Shown here: one piece after another, positions 45,869 through 53,123 of the stretch
Position numbering within the stretch: the stretch's first letter is position 1
Layout of the letters: every line of letters starts with the position of its first letter
Origin: Thermoguttaceae bacterium
GTDB lineage: Bacteria; Planctomycetota; Planctomycetia; Pirellulales; Thermoguttaceae
Direction of reading: 5' to 3'
Assembly: GCA_017559825.1 (NCBI GenBank)
Contig: JAFYQR010000142.1
Coordinates: 31,213-95,212, forward strand
Length of the DNA: 64,000 nucleotides
Translations under genes and position numbers: made by a program
The notes under the pieces: generated by a model
Database searches by the model: none
What the model was told of the DNA's origin: nothing
Seen by the model: only the letters and a program-made list of their open reading frames with translations

Positions 45869-46178
45869 GGACGACGCAAAAACGACTTAACGCTTGGCGG
45901 CGGAAGCGTCGCCGGGCGTTTTGCCCGCTTTCGCGCCCCGGTTCGGGCGTTCTCAATACAACCGGGGAAGCGGCTACCCTTAGGGCCCCGCAAGCCGCGC
46001 GTTAAAGGCCGTTAGGACAAGACGTTAAGCCCCGTTTGTCGCAGCGTAAAAGCCGAACGCGCGACGTTAAAGCGCAAGCCGCGCCGCTGGAATACGGCGA
46101 CGCGTTTTTTTGTCCCGACGTTGGGGGCTCTTCCCTTACAAAAACCCTTGTTTAACGCGATTTAAGGAGACGCGAACG
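45869..46178. other. Gap between element genes
   Basis: 310 bp with no supported gene; an ORF in another frame (46110 reading) is only the upstream extension of the 46179 gene. Only weak GC-rich inverted words were seen. Confidence 0.4.
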
Positions 46179-46670
46179 ATGAAAATTAACTGGTTGGCGT
46201 TGGAAATTGAACTGTTGGAAGCGCAATCGAAAGCGGTTCGCGCTCTTGTCCGCTCGACGAACCTTTTGACGTGGCTTCACAATCGCGACGAACGCGGCGA
46301 AATTGGCGCGACGCTCTCTTATCGCTCGAACGCTTTCGACGCGGAACTTAGCGCCGACGACGCTTCCGCCTTGGAGCAATACGCGGCGCGGGCGAACGCA
46401 AGAGCGCGGGAAGTCGAACGTCTTGCGACGGCGACGGAGGCCCCGGAATACGTCGAGCGCGTCCGCGTCTTGCGCCTGCTTACGCTCTTATCGCTTGCGC
46501 GTCTGGGCGCGAACATTAACCCCCCTCTTTCGCGCGAAACTTGGCTATTTCTCGACAGGGGCGTTAACGAACTTGCCGCCAAGTTCGCGCAAGAGGTGGG
46601 AGCGGCGAACGAAGAAGAAGCGCGGTTGGCCGTTGCCGCCGACGTTCAAGCGGTCGACGATCTGTTTTGA
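46179..46670 (+). CDS. Hypothetical helical protein of the element
   Basis: 163 residues from ATG 46179, with AAGGAGA ten bases upstream. The sequence is strongly helical and Ala/Glu/Leu/Arg-rich (MKINWLALEIELLEAQSKAVRALVRSTNLLTWLHNRDERGE; ALEQYAARANARAREVERLATATEAPEYVERVRVLRLLTLLSLARLG). It has no transmembrane segment or recognised domain. It lies upstream of the AT-rich repeat block and the excisionase-like gene. Confidence 0.7.
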   Translation: MKINWLALEIELLEAQSKAVRALVRSTNLLTWLHNRDERGEIGATLSYRSNAFDAELSADDASALEQYAARANARAREVERLATATEAPEYVERVRVLRLLTLLSLARLGANINPPLSRETWLFLDRGVNELAAKFAQEVGAANEEEARLAVAADVQAVDDLF

Positions 46671-46684
46671 ACTAATCCGTCGTC

Positions 46685-46960
46685 GCGCCTAGTGTGTTGC
46701 TTTCTTTCTCGAAGTTTGGATTATGCCGATTTTGCGCTATTTTGCAGCAAGAACTAAAATCTTTGAAATATATAAAAATTTCGTAAAAAACGCAAACACT
46801 AGGCGCAGGTTTTAAGTCGTTGCAGCTTAACGGGTTGCGAAAAATTTTTTTGAAAATTTTTTCACGGTTTTCGTCGAAAAAACGCTAGCGCTTAAACGCC
46901 TATACGCGGGGGAGTAAAGCGTTTTTGTTTGTCGGTTTTAACGTATGGGAAACACTAGGC
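46685..46960 (+). repeat. AT-rich block with three AAACACTAGGC words; candidate origin
   Basis: GCGCCTAGTGT (46685-46695) is the exact inverse of ACACTAGGCGC (46796-46806), and AAACACTAGGC occurs directly at 46794-46804 and 46950-46960. Between them are A/T runs (46765-46790 and 46840-46865). It lies in a 433-bp gene-free gap, upstream of the replication gene. Iteron-like words beside AT-rich DNA fit a replication origin or a regulator-binding array. Confidence 0.55.
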
Positions 46961-46977
46961 AACGCCAAAAAAAATGC

Positions 46978-47074
46978 TTTACAAGAAAATAAAATTTGAT
47001 AGAATGACGCGTCATCGAGGGAAACCAAGAAAAAACGAGGTTTTAGCGGCGATGAGTAGCCGCGCCGTTTTTTT
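46978..47074 (+). promoter_or_regulatory. Promoter and possible attenuator of the excisionase-like gene
   Basis: TTTACA (46978-46983), 16-bp spacer, TAGAAT (47000-47005). In the leader GCGGC (47046-47050) pairs with GCCGC (47059-47063), followed shortly by seven T (47068-47074), which resembles an intrinsic terminator in front of the gene. The ribosome site AAAGGAG and the ATG at 47104 follow. Confidence 0.5.
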
Positions 47075-47103
47075 GGCGTTCCTCTTTTAAAGGAGTTAAA
47101 AAG

Positions 47104-47316
47104 ATGTATACGCCGACGACTATCGAACCGACCGTCAAGCCCGCCGCGTTGAACTTCCGAGCCGCCGCCAAGTACTTGAAAATTTCGGAACCGGCTTTTC
47201 GTAAAATCTTACAAACCGGCGAAATTCCCTACCGTAAGGCGGGCCGCCGGTATCTTATCGCGCCGCAAGTTCTCGACGCGTGGCTTGCCGGGCAACCGGC
47301 GCAAGTCGCGAAATAG
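47104..47316 (+). CDS. xis: Excisionase-like DNA-binding protein
   Basis: 70 residues. The core LNFRAAAKYLKISEPAFRKILQTGEIPYRKAGRRYLIAPQVLDAWLAG is a MerR-like winged helix of the excisionase / helix-turn-helix 17 family, in which the final 'R-x-G-R-R-Y-x-I' strand is typical. Such proteins bend att DNA for excision or act as transcription factors (AlpA-like). AAAGGAG lies upstream. The gene is followed by two strong hairpins before the primase gene. Confidence 0.82.
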   Translation: MYTPTTIEPTVKPAALNFRAAAKYLKISEPAFRKILQTGEIPYRKAGRRYLIAPQVLDAWLAGQPAQVAK

Positions 47317-47343
47317 TCGCCCCCTTTGGCGGTTCACAAAAAA

Positions 47344-47384
47344 AGAAGTCGCGTCGTCCTTTTGACGAAGGACGCGCGACTTCT
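47344..47384 (+). repeat. Long hairpin 1 between xis and primase genes
   Basis: AGAAGTCGCG (47344-47353) pairs with CGCGACTTCT (47375-47384); inside it CGTCC/GGACG extends the stem. Confidence 0.7.
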
Positions 47385-47390
47385 CCACCC

Positions 47391-47442
47391 GCCGCCGGTT
47401 GAAGCAAAGTTTCCTAGGCTCATCTTCAACCGGCGGCTTTTC
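47391..47442 (+). terminator. Long hairpin 2 with T-run
   Basis: GCCGCCGGTTGAAG (47391-47404) pairs perfectly over 14 bp with CTTCAACCGGCGGC (47424-47437), followed by TTTTCT. It lies 19 bp before the primase start codon and should end transcripts of xis or regulate read-through. Confidence 0.75.
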
Positions 47443-47460
47443 TATGGGAGATTATAACAA

Positions 47461-50400
47461 ATGTCGGTACCTACCGCAACCCCGAACGCGAAAAAGCCGT
47501 TCCCGTTCGGGCAAAATTGCCGGTTCGCTTACGTCGTCGCCGACGAACGGAGTCGCGACGCTCTCGACCGGTTTTTCGACGCAAACGCCGACGGCGACCG
47601 AGCGGCGCACGTCGCGGCGGTCTATCGTAATTGGGCGAAACTTTTCGAGCGAAAAGCCGAAACGCTTCGACGCAAAAGCGGGCTTACCGTCTTCGTCGCC
47701 AACGACGACGAAGCGCGTCGCGTCGCCTTAGCCGCCGCCAAGGCTTGCGTTGAAACGGGGCTTAACGCGTCCTTTGTCGTCTTCGACAAGGGCGGCGACG
47801 GGGCCGCGTTCGAACGCCCCGGAACCGGCGAACCGGCCCCGAACGGGTACGACTTGGCGGCGTTTCTCGACGACGTTCAAAGCGCTTACCCGAACGAAGG
47901 CGGGCGCGCCGTCGGCGTTTGGCGCGACCACTTGACCGCGTTCGCCTTGTCGCCGTCGGCCTTCCTTGACCGCGTTTCGTCGGGGGCCGTCGAGCCGGAA
48001 GGCGGTTTCTTATCCGTCCGAGCGTCGGCGCGAAAAGACGGCTTGCGCGTTGAAGCGTCGCGACTTAACCGCGCGGGGCTGAACGTCTTACCGGCGATTA
48101 AGGCCCAAAAACGCCCGGTCGGAAGTTGGCAAGAGTTCCAAACGCAACGCCGCGCGGTCGACGACGCTTTCGACCGTTGCGACGCGTTGGCGGTCGTTTG
48201 CGGCGCGATTAGCGGAAACGTCGAGGTCATCGACTTTGACGCGCAAGCGGTCGACTTCGATAATTGGGCCGAACGCGTCGCCGAACTCGACGCGGACGCG
48301 GCGCAAGCGTTGTTTTCTTGCGTTTTAGAAACGACGCAAAGCGGCGGTAAACATTTGGCCTATCGTTGCGAAACGGCGGTCGACGGTAATTTGAAATTGA
48401 CGACGCGGACGCTCGACGGCGCGGCCAAAACGACTATCGAGACGCGCGGGGAGGGCGGTATTGTCATCGTTGCCCCTACCGCTGGATATACCGTTATTCA
48501 CGGCAATTGGGCCGCGCTTCCCGTCGTTTCGGCGGCGACGCGCCAAACGTTCCTTGACGCGGCCCGCTCGCTCTCCGAAACGCCAAAAACGCCCCCGAAA
48601 CCGTCGACGCAACCGGCCCCGCCGAACGTCGCCCCGCGCTCGACCTTTTCCGGCGACTCTATCGCCGACGAACTTCGAACGAACGGCGAACTTAAACGCC
48701 GCTTAACCGCGCACGGCTGGCGGTACGTCGACACGCAAGGAGACAACGAACGTTGGCGGCGGCCCGGCAAGACCGACGACGGTATTTCCGCGACTTATTC
48801 GCTTTCGAAAGGTTGTTTTTACGTCTTTTCGTCGAACGCCTACCCGTTCGAGGCTAGCCGCGCTTATTCGGCGTTGCAAGCTATCGCCGCGCTGGACTTC
48901 AACGGCGACGAAAAGGCCGCCGCCCGGCATTATCTCGACGAACGCGACAAGCTCAACCCGCCCGCCGCGCTTCCGGAAATTGCGCTTGGCCCGGTCGGAA
49001 CGTCGGCGACGGCGAACGCGTCGACGCAACCGGCGGCGCAAGGGACGAAGCAAGCCGCCGCCAAGGCCGACCCGGTGGAACGTCGCAAAGAAGAGTACCG
49101 ACGCAAAGAGGCCGAACGAGTGCAAAGGGAGCTTGACGAAGAGCTTGACCCGTTCCCGCTCGAAACGCTCCCCCCGACGTTGAAGAACTTTGTCGAAACC
49201 GGGGCCGAAGTTTTGGGGTGCGAAACGGGCCCGCTTGCGCTTTCCGCTCTTTGCGTCGCCGGTTGCTTGACCGGTCGGCGTTATTCGTTGACCGTTCCGG
49301 AAGCCGGTTTTGACGCGACTTTCCCGCAAATAAGCGTTTTACTTGTCGGCGATTCGGGGGCTGGAAAGTCGCCGATTATAGGACGCGTAACGAAACCGCT
49401 GAATAAATTCGAGGACGAAGCAAATAAAAATCTTGAAAAAAAAGAGCCGTTCGCAAACTACTTAAAACCGGAGGGGACGGCGCAAGGGTTCCGGGATTTA
49501 CTTATAGAAAACTGGAACGAAGGGCGACGTTATGGGACGCTTTTTTGTACAGAGGAAGCGGCGCAAACGTTCGACTTCGATAAGTCCGGCAAGGGCGCGG
49601 GAACGGCTTATTCGATTTTGATTAAATGCATCGAGGGCAAGCCGCAAGGCGTAGCGCTTGCAACGCGCGGACAAACATACGCTAGCGCCGTTTGTTGCGC
49701 TTTTCTTGGCGGCATTCAACCGGGCGCGATTCGCAACGCGTTCGAGCAAAATAACCAAGCCATCGAACAAGGTTTTATTTATCGTTTCGCGTGGGCGTTT
49801 GTCCCAAAACGTCCGCTTAGACTTCCGGAACGCAACGAAGCGCGAACGAAACGGAACGAAGAAGCGACGGCGAACTTCGAAAGGTTTTTACGTTGGCTTA
49901 ACCGCGAAAACCGCGTTCCCGTTGCAGAAGCCCCGTTTCAAGTCGGCCCGGAAAAGGACGACGCGGAGCCGAAACCCGACCGCGACCGGGGGACGACGTT
50001 CGGCTTGACTAACGACGCGCTCGACGCTTATTGCGCTTTTATCCAACGGGTTAACGAAGAAGAAGAAGGCTTGATAAGGAAAGGAGCTATCACCGCTGGA
50101 ACGTACCGGCACAAAGGGCCGCTTTTCGTTCTTCCGTTGGCGTTGGGGCTTCACGTCTTCCGTCAATACGACGAAGGCGCGGAACGAGCGACCGGCGACG
50201 TCGACGCGGCGACGATGGAAAACGCGGCAAGTATCGTTTATTGGTTGTGGGACGCGTTCGACCAAACTTTGAGGATTACGGGGACGCGTTCGGCGTCGAT
50301 TTTCGAGCAAGCGACCGGATACGATAAAACGACGCGCCGCGTCTTGAAGGTTATCAAGGAGGCGGGCGACGAAGGCATATTGGCGGCGGATATTCCCCGC

Positions 50401-50568
50401 AAGGTGAAAGCGCTTAATACGTCGGGCGGCAAGCGGAAACGCGATAAAGCGCTATCGACGCTTGAAGAGGCGGGCGAAATTGTCAAGGTCGAGCAAACGC
50501 CGGGGAGCAAACGCGGCTTGAAGTATCGCGTCGCCGACTTGCGCGACGAAACGGAAGACGACGAATAA
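47461..50568 (+). CDS. Replication protein: AEP-type primase/polymerase fused to DUF3987-like ATPase
   Basis: 1,035 residues; GGGAG lies before the ATG. Residues 1-205 are an N-terminal part I do not recognise. Residues about 210-385 match a primase-polymerase (archaeo-eukaryotic primase) domain: the acid pair D258/D260 in VIDFD, SGGKH near 292 and TRGEGGIVIVAPTAGY near 330. A Pro/Thr/Gln linker region follows. Residues about 565-870 are a DUF3987-like ATPase with Walker A GDSGAGKS (K636). The C-terminus (residues 950-1035) resembles a winged-helix tail. It is likely to be the element's own replication initiator, priming and unwinding DNA. It ends 10 bp before int. Confidence 0.8.
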   Translation: MSVPTATPNAKKPFPFGQNCRFAYVVADERSRDALDRFFDANADGDRAAHVAAVYRNWAKLFERKAETLRRKSGLTVFVANDDEARRVALAAAKACVETGLNASFVVFDKGGDGAAFERPGTGEPAPNGYDLAAFLDDVQSAYPNEGGRAVGVWRDHLTAFALSPSAFLDRVSSGAVEPEGGFLSVRASARKDGLRVEASRLNRAGLNVLPAIKAQKRPVGSWQEFQTQRRAVDDAFDRCDALAVVCGAISGNVEVIDFDAQAVDFDNWAERVAELDADAAQALFSCVLETTQSGGKHLAYRCETAVDGNLKLTTRTLDGAAKTTIETRGEGGIVIVAPTAGYTVIHGNWAALPVVSAATRQTFLDAARSLSETPKTPPKPSTQPAPPNVAPRSTFSGDSIADELRTNGELKRRLTAHGWRYVDTQGDNERWRRPGKTDDGISATYSLSKGCFYVFSSNAYPFEASRAYSALQAIAALDFNGDEKAAARHYLDERDKLNPPAALPEIALGPVGTSATANASTQPAAQGTKQAAAKADPVERRKEEYRRKEAERVQRELDEELDPFPLETLPPTLKNFVETGAEVLGCETGPLALSALCVAGCLTGRRYSLTVPEAGFDATFPQISVLLVGDSGAGKSPIIGRVTKPLNKFEDEANKNLEKKEPFANYLKPEGTAQGFRDLLIENWNEGRRYGTLFCTEEAAQTFDFDKSGKGAGTAYSILIKCIEGKPQGVALATRGQTYASAVCCAFLGGIQPGAIRNAFEQNNQAIEQGFIYRFAWAFVPKRPLRLPERNEARTKRNEEATANFERFLRWLNRENRVPVAEAPFQVGPEKDDAEPKPDRDRGTTFGLTNDALDAYCAFIQRVNEEEEGLIRKGAITAGTYRHKGPLFVLPLALGLHVFRQYDEGAERATGDVDAATMENAASIVYWLWDAFDQTLRITGTRSASIFEQATGYDKTTRRVLKVIKEAGDEGILAADIPRKVKALNTSGGKRKRDKALSTLEEAGEIVKVEQTPGSKRGLKYRVADLRDETEDDE

Positions 50569-50578
50569 GGGGACGACA

Positions 50579-51796
50579 ATGGCGCGGATTAAAACTAGTT
50601 ACGGAAACGCCAAAACCAAGGGCGGTAAAAGACCTATTAGAGGTTGGCAAGTCTTGCGCGACGATGGTAAGTCGGTACTTCTCCACGAAAAAAATTTTAC
50701 GAAACGCGTCGCCGAATATTGCCGCGACCTTATCGCGCTGATTGACCGCGACACTAACGGCGGCGGCGACTGGTGCGCGGGCCGCCTTAGCGACCATACG
50801 GAAAAAATGCTTGAACGATGTCGGGAAGACCGCCCCGCCCTCTTTGCGCTCTTGCAAAAGAGGGGATTTATCCCCGGGGCCGCGTCGATTACCGTCGGCG
50901 AACTTTACCGGCGGTACCGAGAAGCGAAAAAAGCGGAAGGGGTATCGGCGAAAACGCTTGAAAACAACGAAAACGGCGTCAATCGTCTTTTCCGGTACTT
51001 TCCCCGCGAAACGCCCGCCGACGCAATCGAGCCGCAAGACGCGCAAGCCTTCGTCAATTGGCTTCTGACCAAAGCGGAAGTAAGGGGGCGCGACAAGCTG
51101 GGATACAGTCAAGCGGCGAAAGCCGGAACGGTTGCGGTCGTTCGCAAAATTTGGAACTGGGGCGTTAAGATGGAGCTTGTCAAGCGGAATCCGTTTGGCC
51201 CCGATTGTATCGTTAAGGGGACTTTCGTAAACGCTAAGCGCGGCGTTTACGTTGGGCTTGACGACTTTCGCCGCGTCCTTGACGCTTGCCCGACGCGGGA
51301 ACACCGCGCCCTTTTCGCGTTGTATCGTTTCGGCGGCTTGCGGGCGGACGAGGCGCTTCTTTTGCGTTGGCGCGACATTGACTTTAAGGCGGGGCTGATA
51401 ACGGCGCCGTCGCCGAAAACGGCGCACGTCGGCAAGGAGACGCGCCAAACGCCGCTTTTCCCCCAATTACGGCAAGAGCTGGAAGCGTGGCGCCGCGACG
51501 CGGAAGAACAAGGCTTGACCGACGACGAAGACGCGCCCGTTATCGTTCGTTATACGTCGAGCGCGAACGTCGGAACGCCGTTGAAGAAAATCATCGTCAA
51601 AGCGGGGCTAACCCCTTGGCCGCGTCTACTCCAAAACTTGCGGGCAAGCGCGGCGACCGATATTTGCGCCGAATTTGGGCGCAAATGCGAATCGGAATGG
51701 GTGGGGCATTCAGAAGAAGTTTCGTTGCAACATTATCAACAAGTTACCCCGGAAGCGATAAGGGCCGCGTTGACAAACGCCAACCTTTTCGGCTAA
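50579..51796 (+). CDS. int: Tyrosine recombinase / integrase
   Basis: 405 residues. An N-terminal SAM-like core-binding domain (SITVGELYRRYREAKKAEGVSAKTLENN) is followed by a phage-integrase catalytic domain: R255 (GGLRADEALLLRW), K280, R355 in QNLRAS, H377 (WVGHSEE) and the nucleophile Y386 (LQHYQQV). The box II histidine that normally precedes R355 by three residues is Gln352. It is translated 10 bp after the primase gene and lies about 870 bp from the tRNA-Arg target, so it should be the enzyme for att recombination. Confidence 0.93.
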   Translation: MARIKTSYGNAKTKGGKRPIRGWQVLRDDGKSVLLHEKNFTKRVAEYCRDLIALIDRDTNGGGDWCAGRLSDHTEKMLERCREDRPALFALLQKRGFIPGAASITVGELYRRYREAKKAEGVSAKTLENNENGVNRLFRYFPRETPADAIEPQDAQAFVNWLLTKAEVRGRDKLGYSQAAKAGTVAVVRKIWNWGVKMELVKRNPFGPDCIVKGTFVNAKRGVYVGLDDFRRVLDACPTREHRALFALYRFGGLRADEALLLRWRDIDFKAGLITAPSPKTAHVGKETRQTPLFPQLRQELEAWRRDAEEQGLTDDEDAPVIVRYTSSANVGTPLKKIIVKAGLTPWPRLLQNLRASAATDICAEFGRKCESEWVGHSEEVSLQHYQQVTPEAIRAALTNANLFG

Positions 51797-52325
51797 CCGT
51801 CGTTTTCGCTTACCTCTTGGCGGCGCGTCTTGCGTCGCCTTTTTCTTTTGCCCCGCCGAGCTCGCTCGACCGGGCCGCCCCCTCCGCAGTCGCCGCCAAT
51901 GGGAGGCCGCCGCGTCGCGCTCTTTGTCGGCGTTCGTCGTTCTTTCCGGCGGACGCTCCAACGAAGCGGCCTTCGTCCGCCGCTTGCTTTCTGAACGAGT
52001 CGCGGGCCGCGTTCGAAAATGAAGCCGCCTTGAACCGCCGCTTAATTTCTGTTGGCGAACGTCGCCCGCCGCCTCCAACGAAGGCCGCTTAATGCGTCGC
52101 GCCGTTTCCTTGCGTCGTCGCCGTGGAACTTGCAGACGAAGGCCGTTTCGCCGTCGGCGTTCGCCCGACGAACACGAAAACGAACGACGACTGCGACCGT
52201 GCAACGACGCGCGAACGCAAACGCCGAACGAACCGGGAACGCCCCCGCCGTCCTAGTTGCCGCCAAGACAGAGCGCGGCGAACCCCTTCCCCGGCTCTTT
52301 TTCGGTCCCTTATCGCCCAACTTGA
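51797..52325. other. Probable decayed coding region
   Basis: 529 bp with no single supported frame. Two 34-bp repeats (51960-51993 and 52018-52051, 27 of 34 identical by eye) would encode NEAAFVRRLLS / NEAALNRRLIS, but in different frames with stops between. It may be a remnant of a gene with short repeats. Confidence 0.45.
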
Positions 52326-52451
52326 CGCGGGCGGGTTGAAGATTCAACGGTCGAAAGAACTTTCAACGGCGTTCTAAAACCTTGTATGTAAGAACTTAGC
52401 GCGGAAGAATCAACTTTCAACCTTCAACCGTATAAAAGAAAAAAAGAAGAG
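52326..52451 (-). repeat. Subterminal inverted repeat, right arm
   Basis: Imperfect inverted copy of 43651-43777; CTTTCAACCTTCAACCG at 52414-52430 mirrors 43677-43693, and the GGGTTGAAGATTCAA block at 52333-52347 mirrors 43761-43775. A purine-rich run (52431-52460) mirrors the pyrimidine tract on the left. Confidence 0.7.
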
Positions 52452-52613
52452 AGAAAGAAATTGATATATGTACAGGAAGAAGACGGGAGAGACAAGGGAA
52501 GACAGAATAAAGAAAGAAAAATGGTTTTATGTAACAAAAAATAATATATATAACAATATATTATTATTACATCTTATTATTAAATTATTCTCTTCTTTTC
52601 CTTCTATTTCTCT

Positions 52614-52635
52614 TGGATACTATTTAGGATACCGT
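52614..52635 (+). repeat. Subterminal direct repeat, right copy
   Basis: Identical to 43532-43553 (22 bp with two GGATAC words). It lies 30 bp from the attR core, inside an AT-rich stretch (52,480-52,665). Confidence 0.8.
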
Positions 52636-52665
52636 CCTTCGTAAATCCTTTATTTATATAGCATT

Positions 52666-52682
52666 TAGCACGCCCGGGGGGA
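52666..52682 (+). repeat. attR core
   Basis: Identical to 43373-43389; overlaps the 3' end of tRNA-Arg. Confidence 0.85.
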
Positions 52683-52742
52683 ATCGAACCCTCAACCTGC
52701 GGATTAGAAGTCCGCTGCTCTATCCAATTGAGCTACGGGCGC
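52669..52742 (-). tRNA. tRNA-Arg (anticodon UCU)
   Basis: Cloverleaf on the minus strand: acceptor GCGCCCG / CGGGCGT, D-arm GCTC...GAGC, anticodon arm GCGGA-CTTCTAA-TCCGC with anticodon TCT, T-loop TTCGATT, discriminator G. CCA is not encoded. Two pairs are not Watson-Crick: G1-T72 and A50-C64. It is the integration target; its 3' part lies in the att duplication. Confidence 0.93.
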
Positions 52743-53123
52743 AAAATCGTCGATCGGCGAAACGGTTCCGACAATAAAAGAACGGAAGAGGCGCGTTTCG
52801 TCGATTCTTCGACAATTCGTTATCATTTTAACGCGTTTCGACGTTTCGACAAGGGGGAGCGAGGCGATTTTAATGTTTTTCGCTTTCGCTCCTTAACGGC
52901 TCCGCGGCGTTTTGGGGGAAACGCCGCGTTAAAATTCGCGTTGTTTTGGGGAACGCAAATTTTCTTAATTGCCGCGTCGACTTGAAACGTTGCTTCAGAT
53001 TGCGCGGCTTGCCCAAATTACCGCGTTGGCTCGGCGCGGCGGGGGCGCGTCGGCGAGTCTCGGATATTGGGGGGCGCGTCGCTTTCCGAGCTTTTCTAAA
53101 CGCGACGTTGTAATTGGCCTAAA
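52743..53123. other. Intergenic region between tRNA-Arg and the MenC-like gene
   Basis: 381 bp with no supported gene. The tRNA promoter (minus strand) must lie here, but no clear -35/-10 pair is seen close to 52,760-52,790. Confidence 0.4.

Larger units (their letters stand above)
43373..52682 (+). mobile_element. Integrated element of about 9.3 kb at tRNA-Arg; phage-satellite-like
   Basis: Bounded by a 17-bp direct duplication of the tRNA-Arg 3' end (43373-43389 and 52666-52682). The intact tRNA is at the right end and a tyrosine integrase gene is next to it. Recognisable genes all read rightward: RHH-like protein, start-less ORF, XRE regulator, two orphans, excisionase-like protein, primase/ATPase, integrase. 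Subterminal direct repeats, imperfect inverted repeats and an AT-rich block with palindromic words are present. There is no structural phage gene, terminase, relaxase or resistance cargo. P4-like satellites and PICIs share this int, xis/alpA, regulator and primase set; the present one could instead be an integrative plasmid-like element. Confidence 0.85.

Noticed and set aside
51710..52204. 164-codon minus-strand ORF downstream of the integrase
   Set aside because: Overlaps the integrase C-terminus, Arg/Lys-rich low complexity, no ribosome site.
52052..52377. Overlapping plus-strand ORFs (95 and 84 codons) right of the integrase
   Set aside because: Arg/Thr-rich, run into the repeat arm, no ribosome site; better explained as decayed sequence.
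43373..52682. Insertion sequence or transposon interpretation of the element
   Set aside because: No transposase or terminal inverted repeats at the ends; the tRNA duplication and tyrosine integrase point to site-specific integration.
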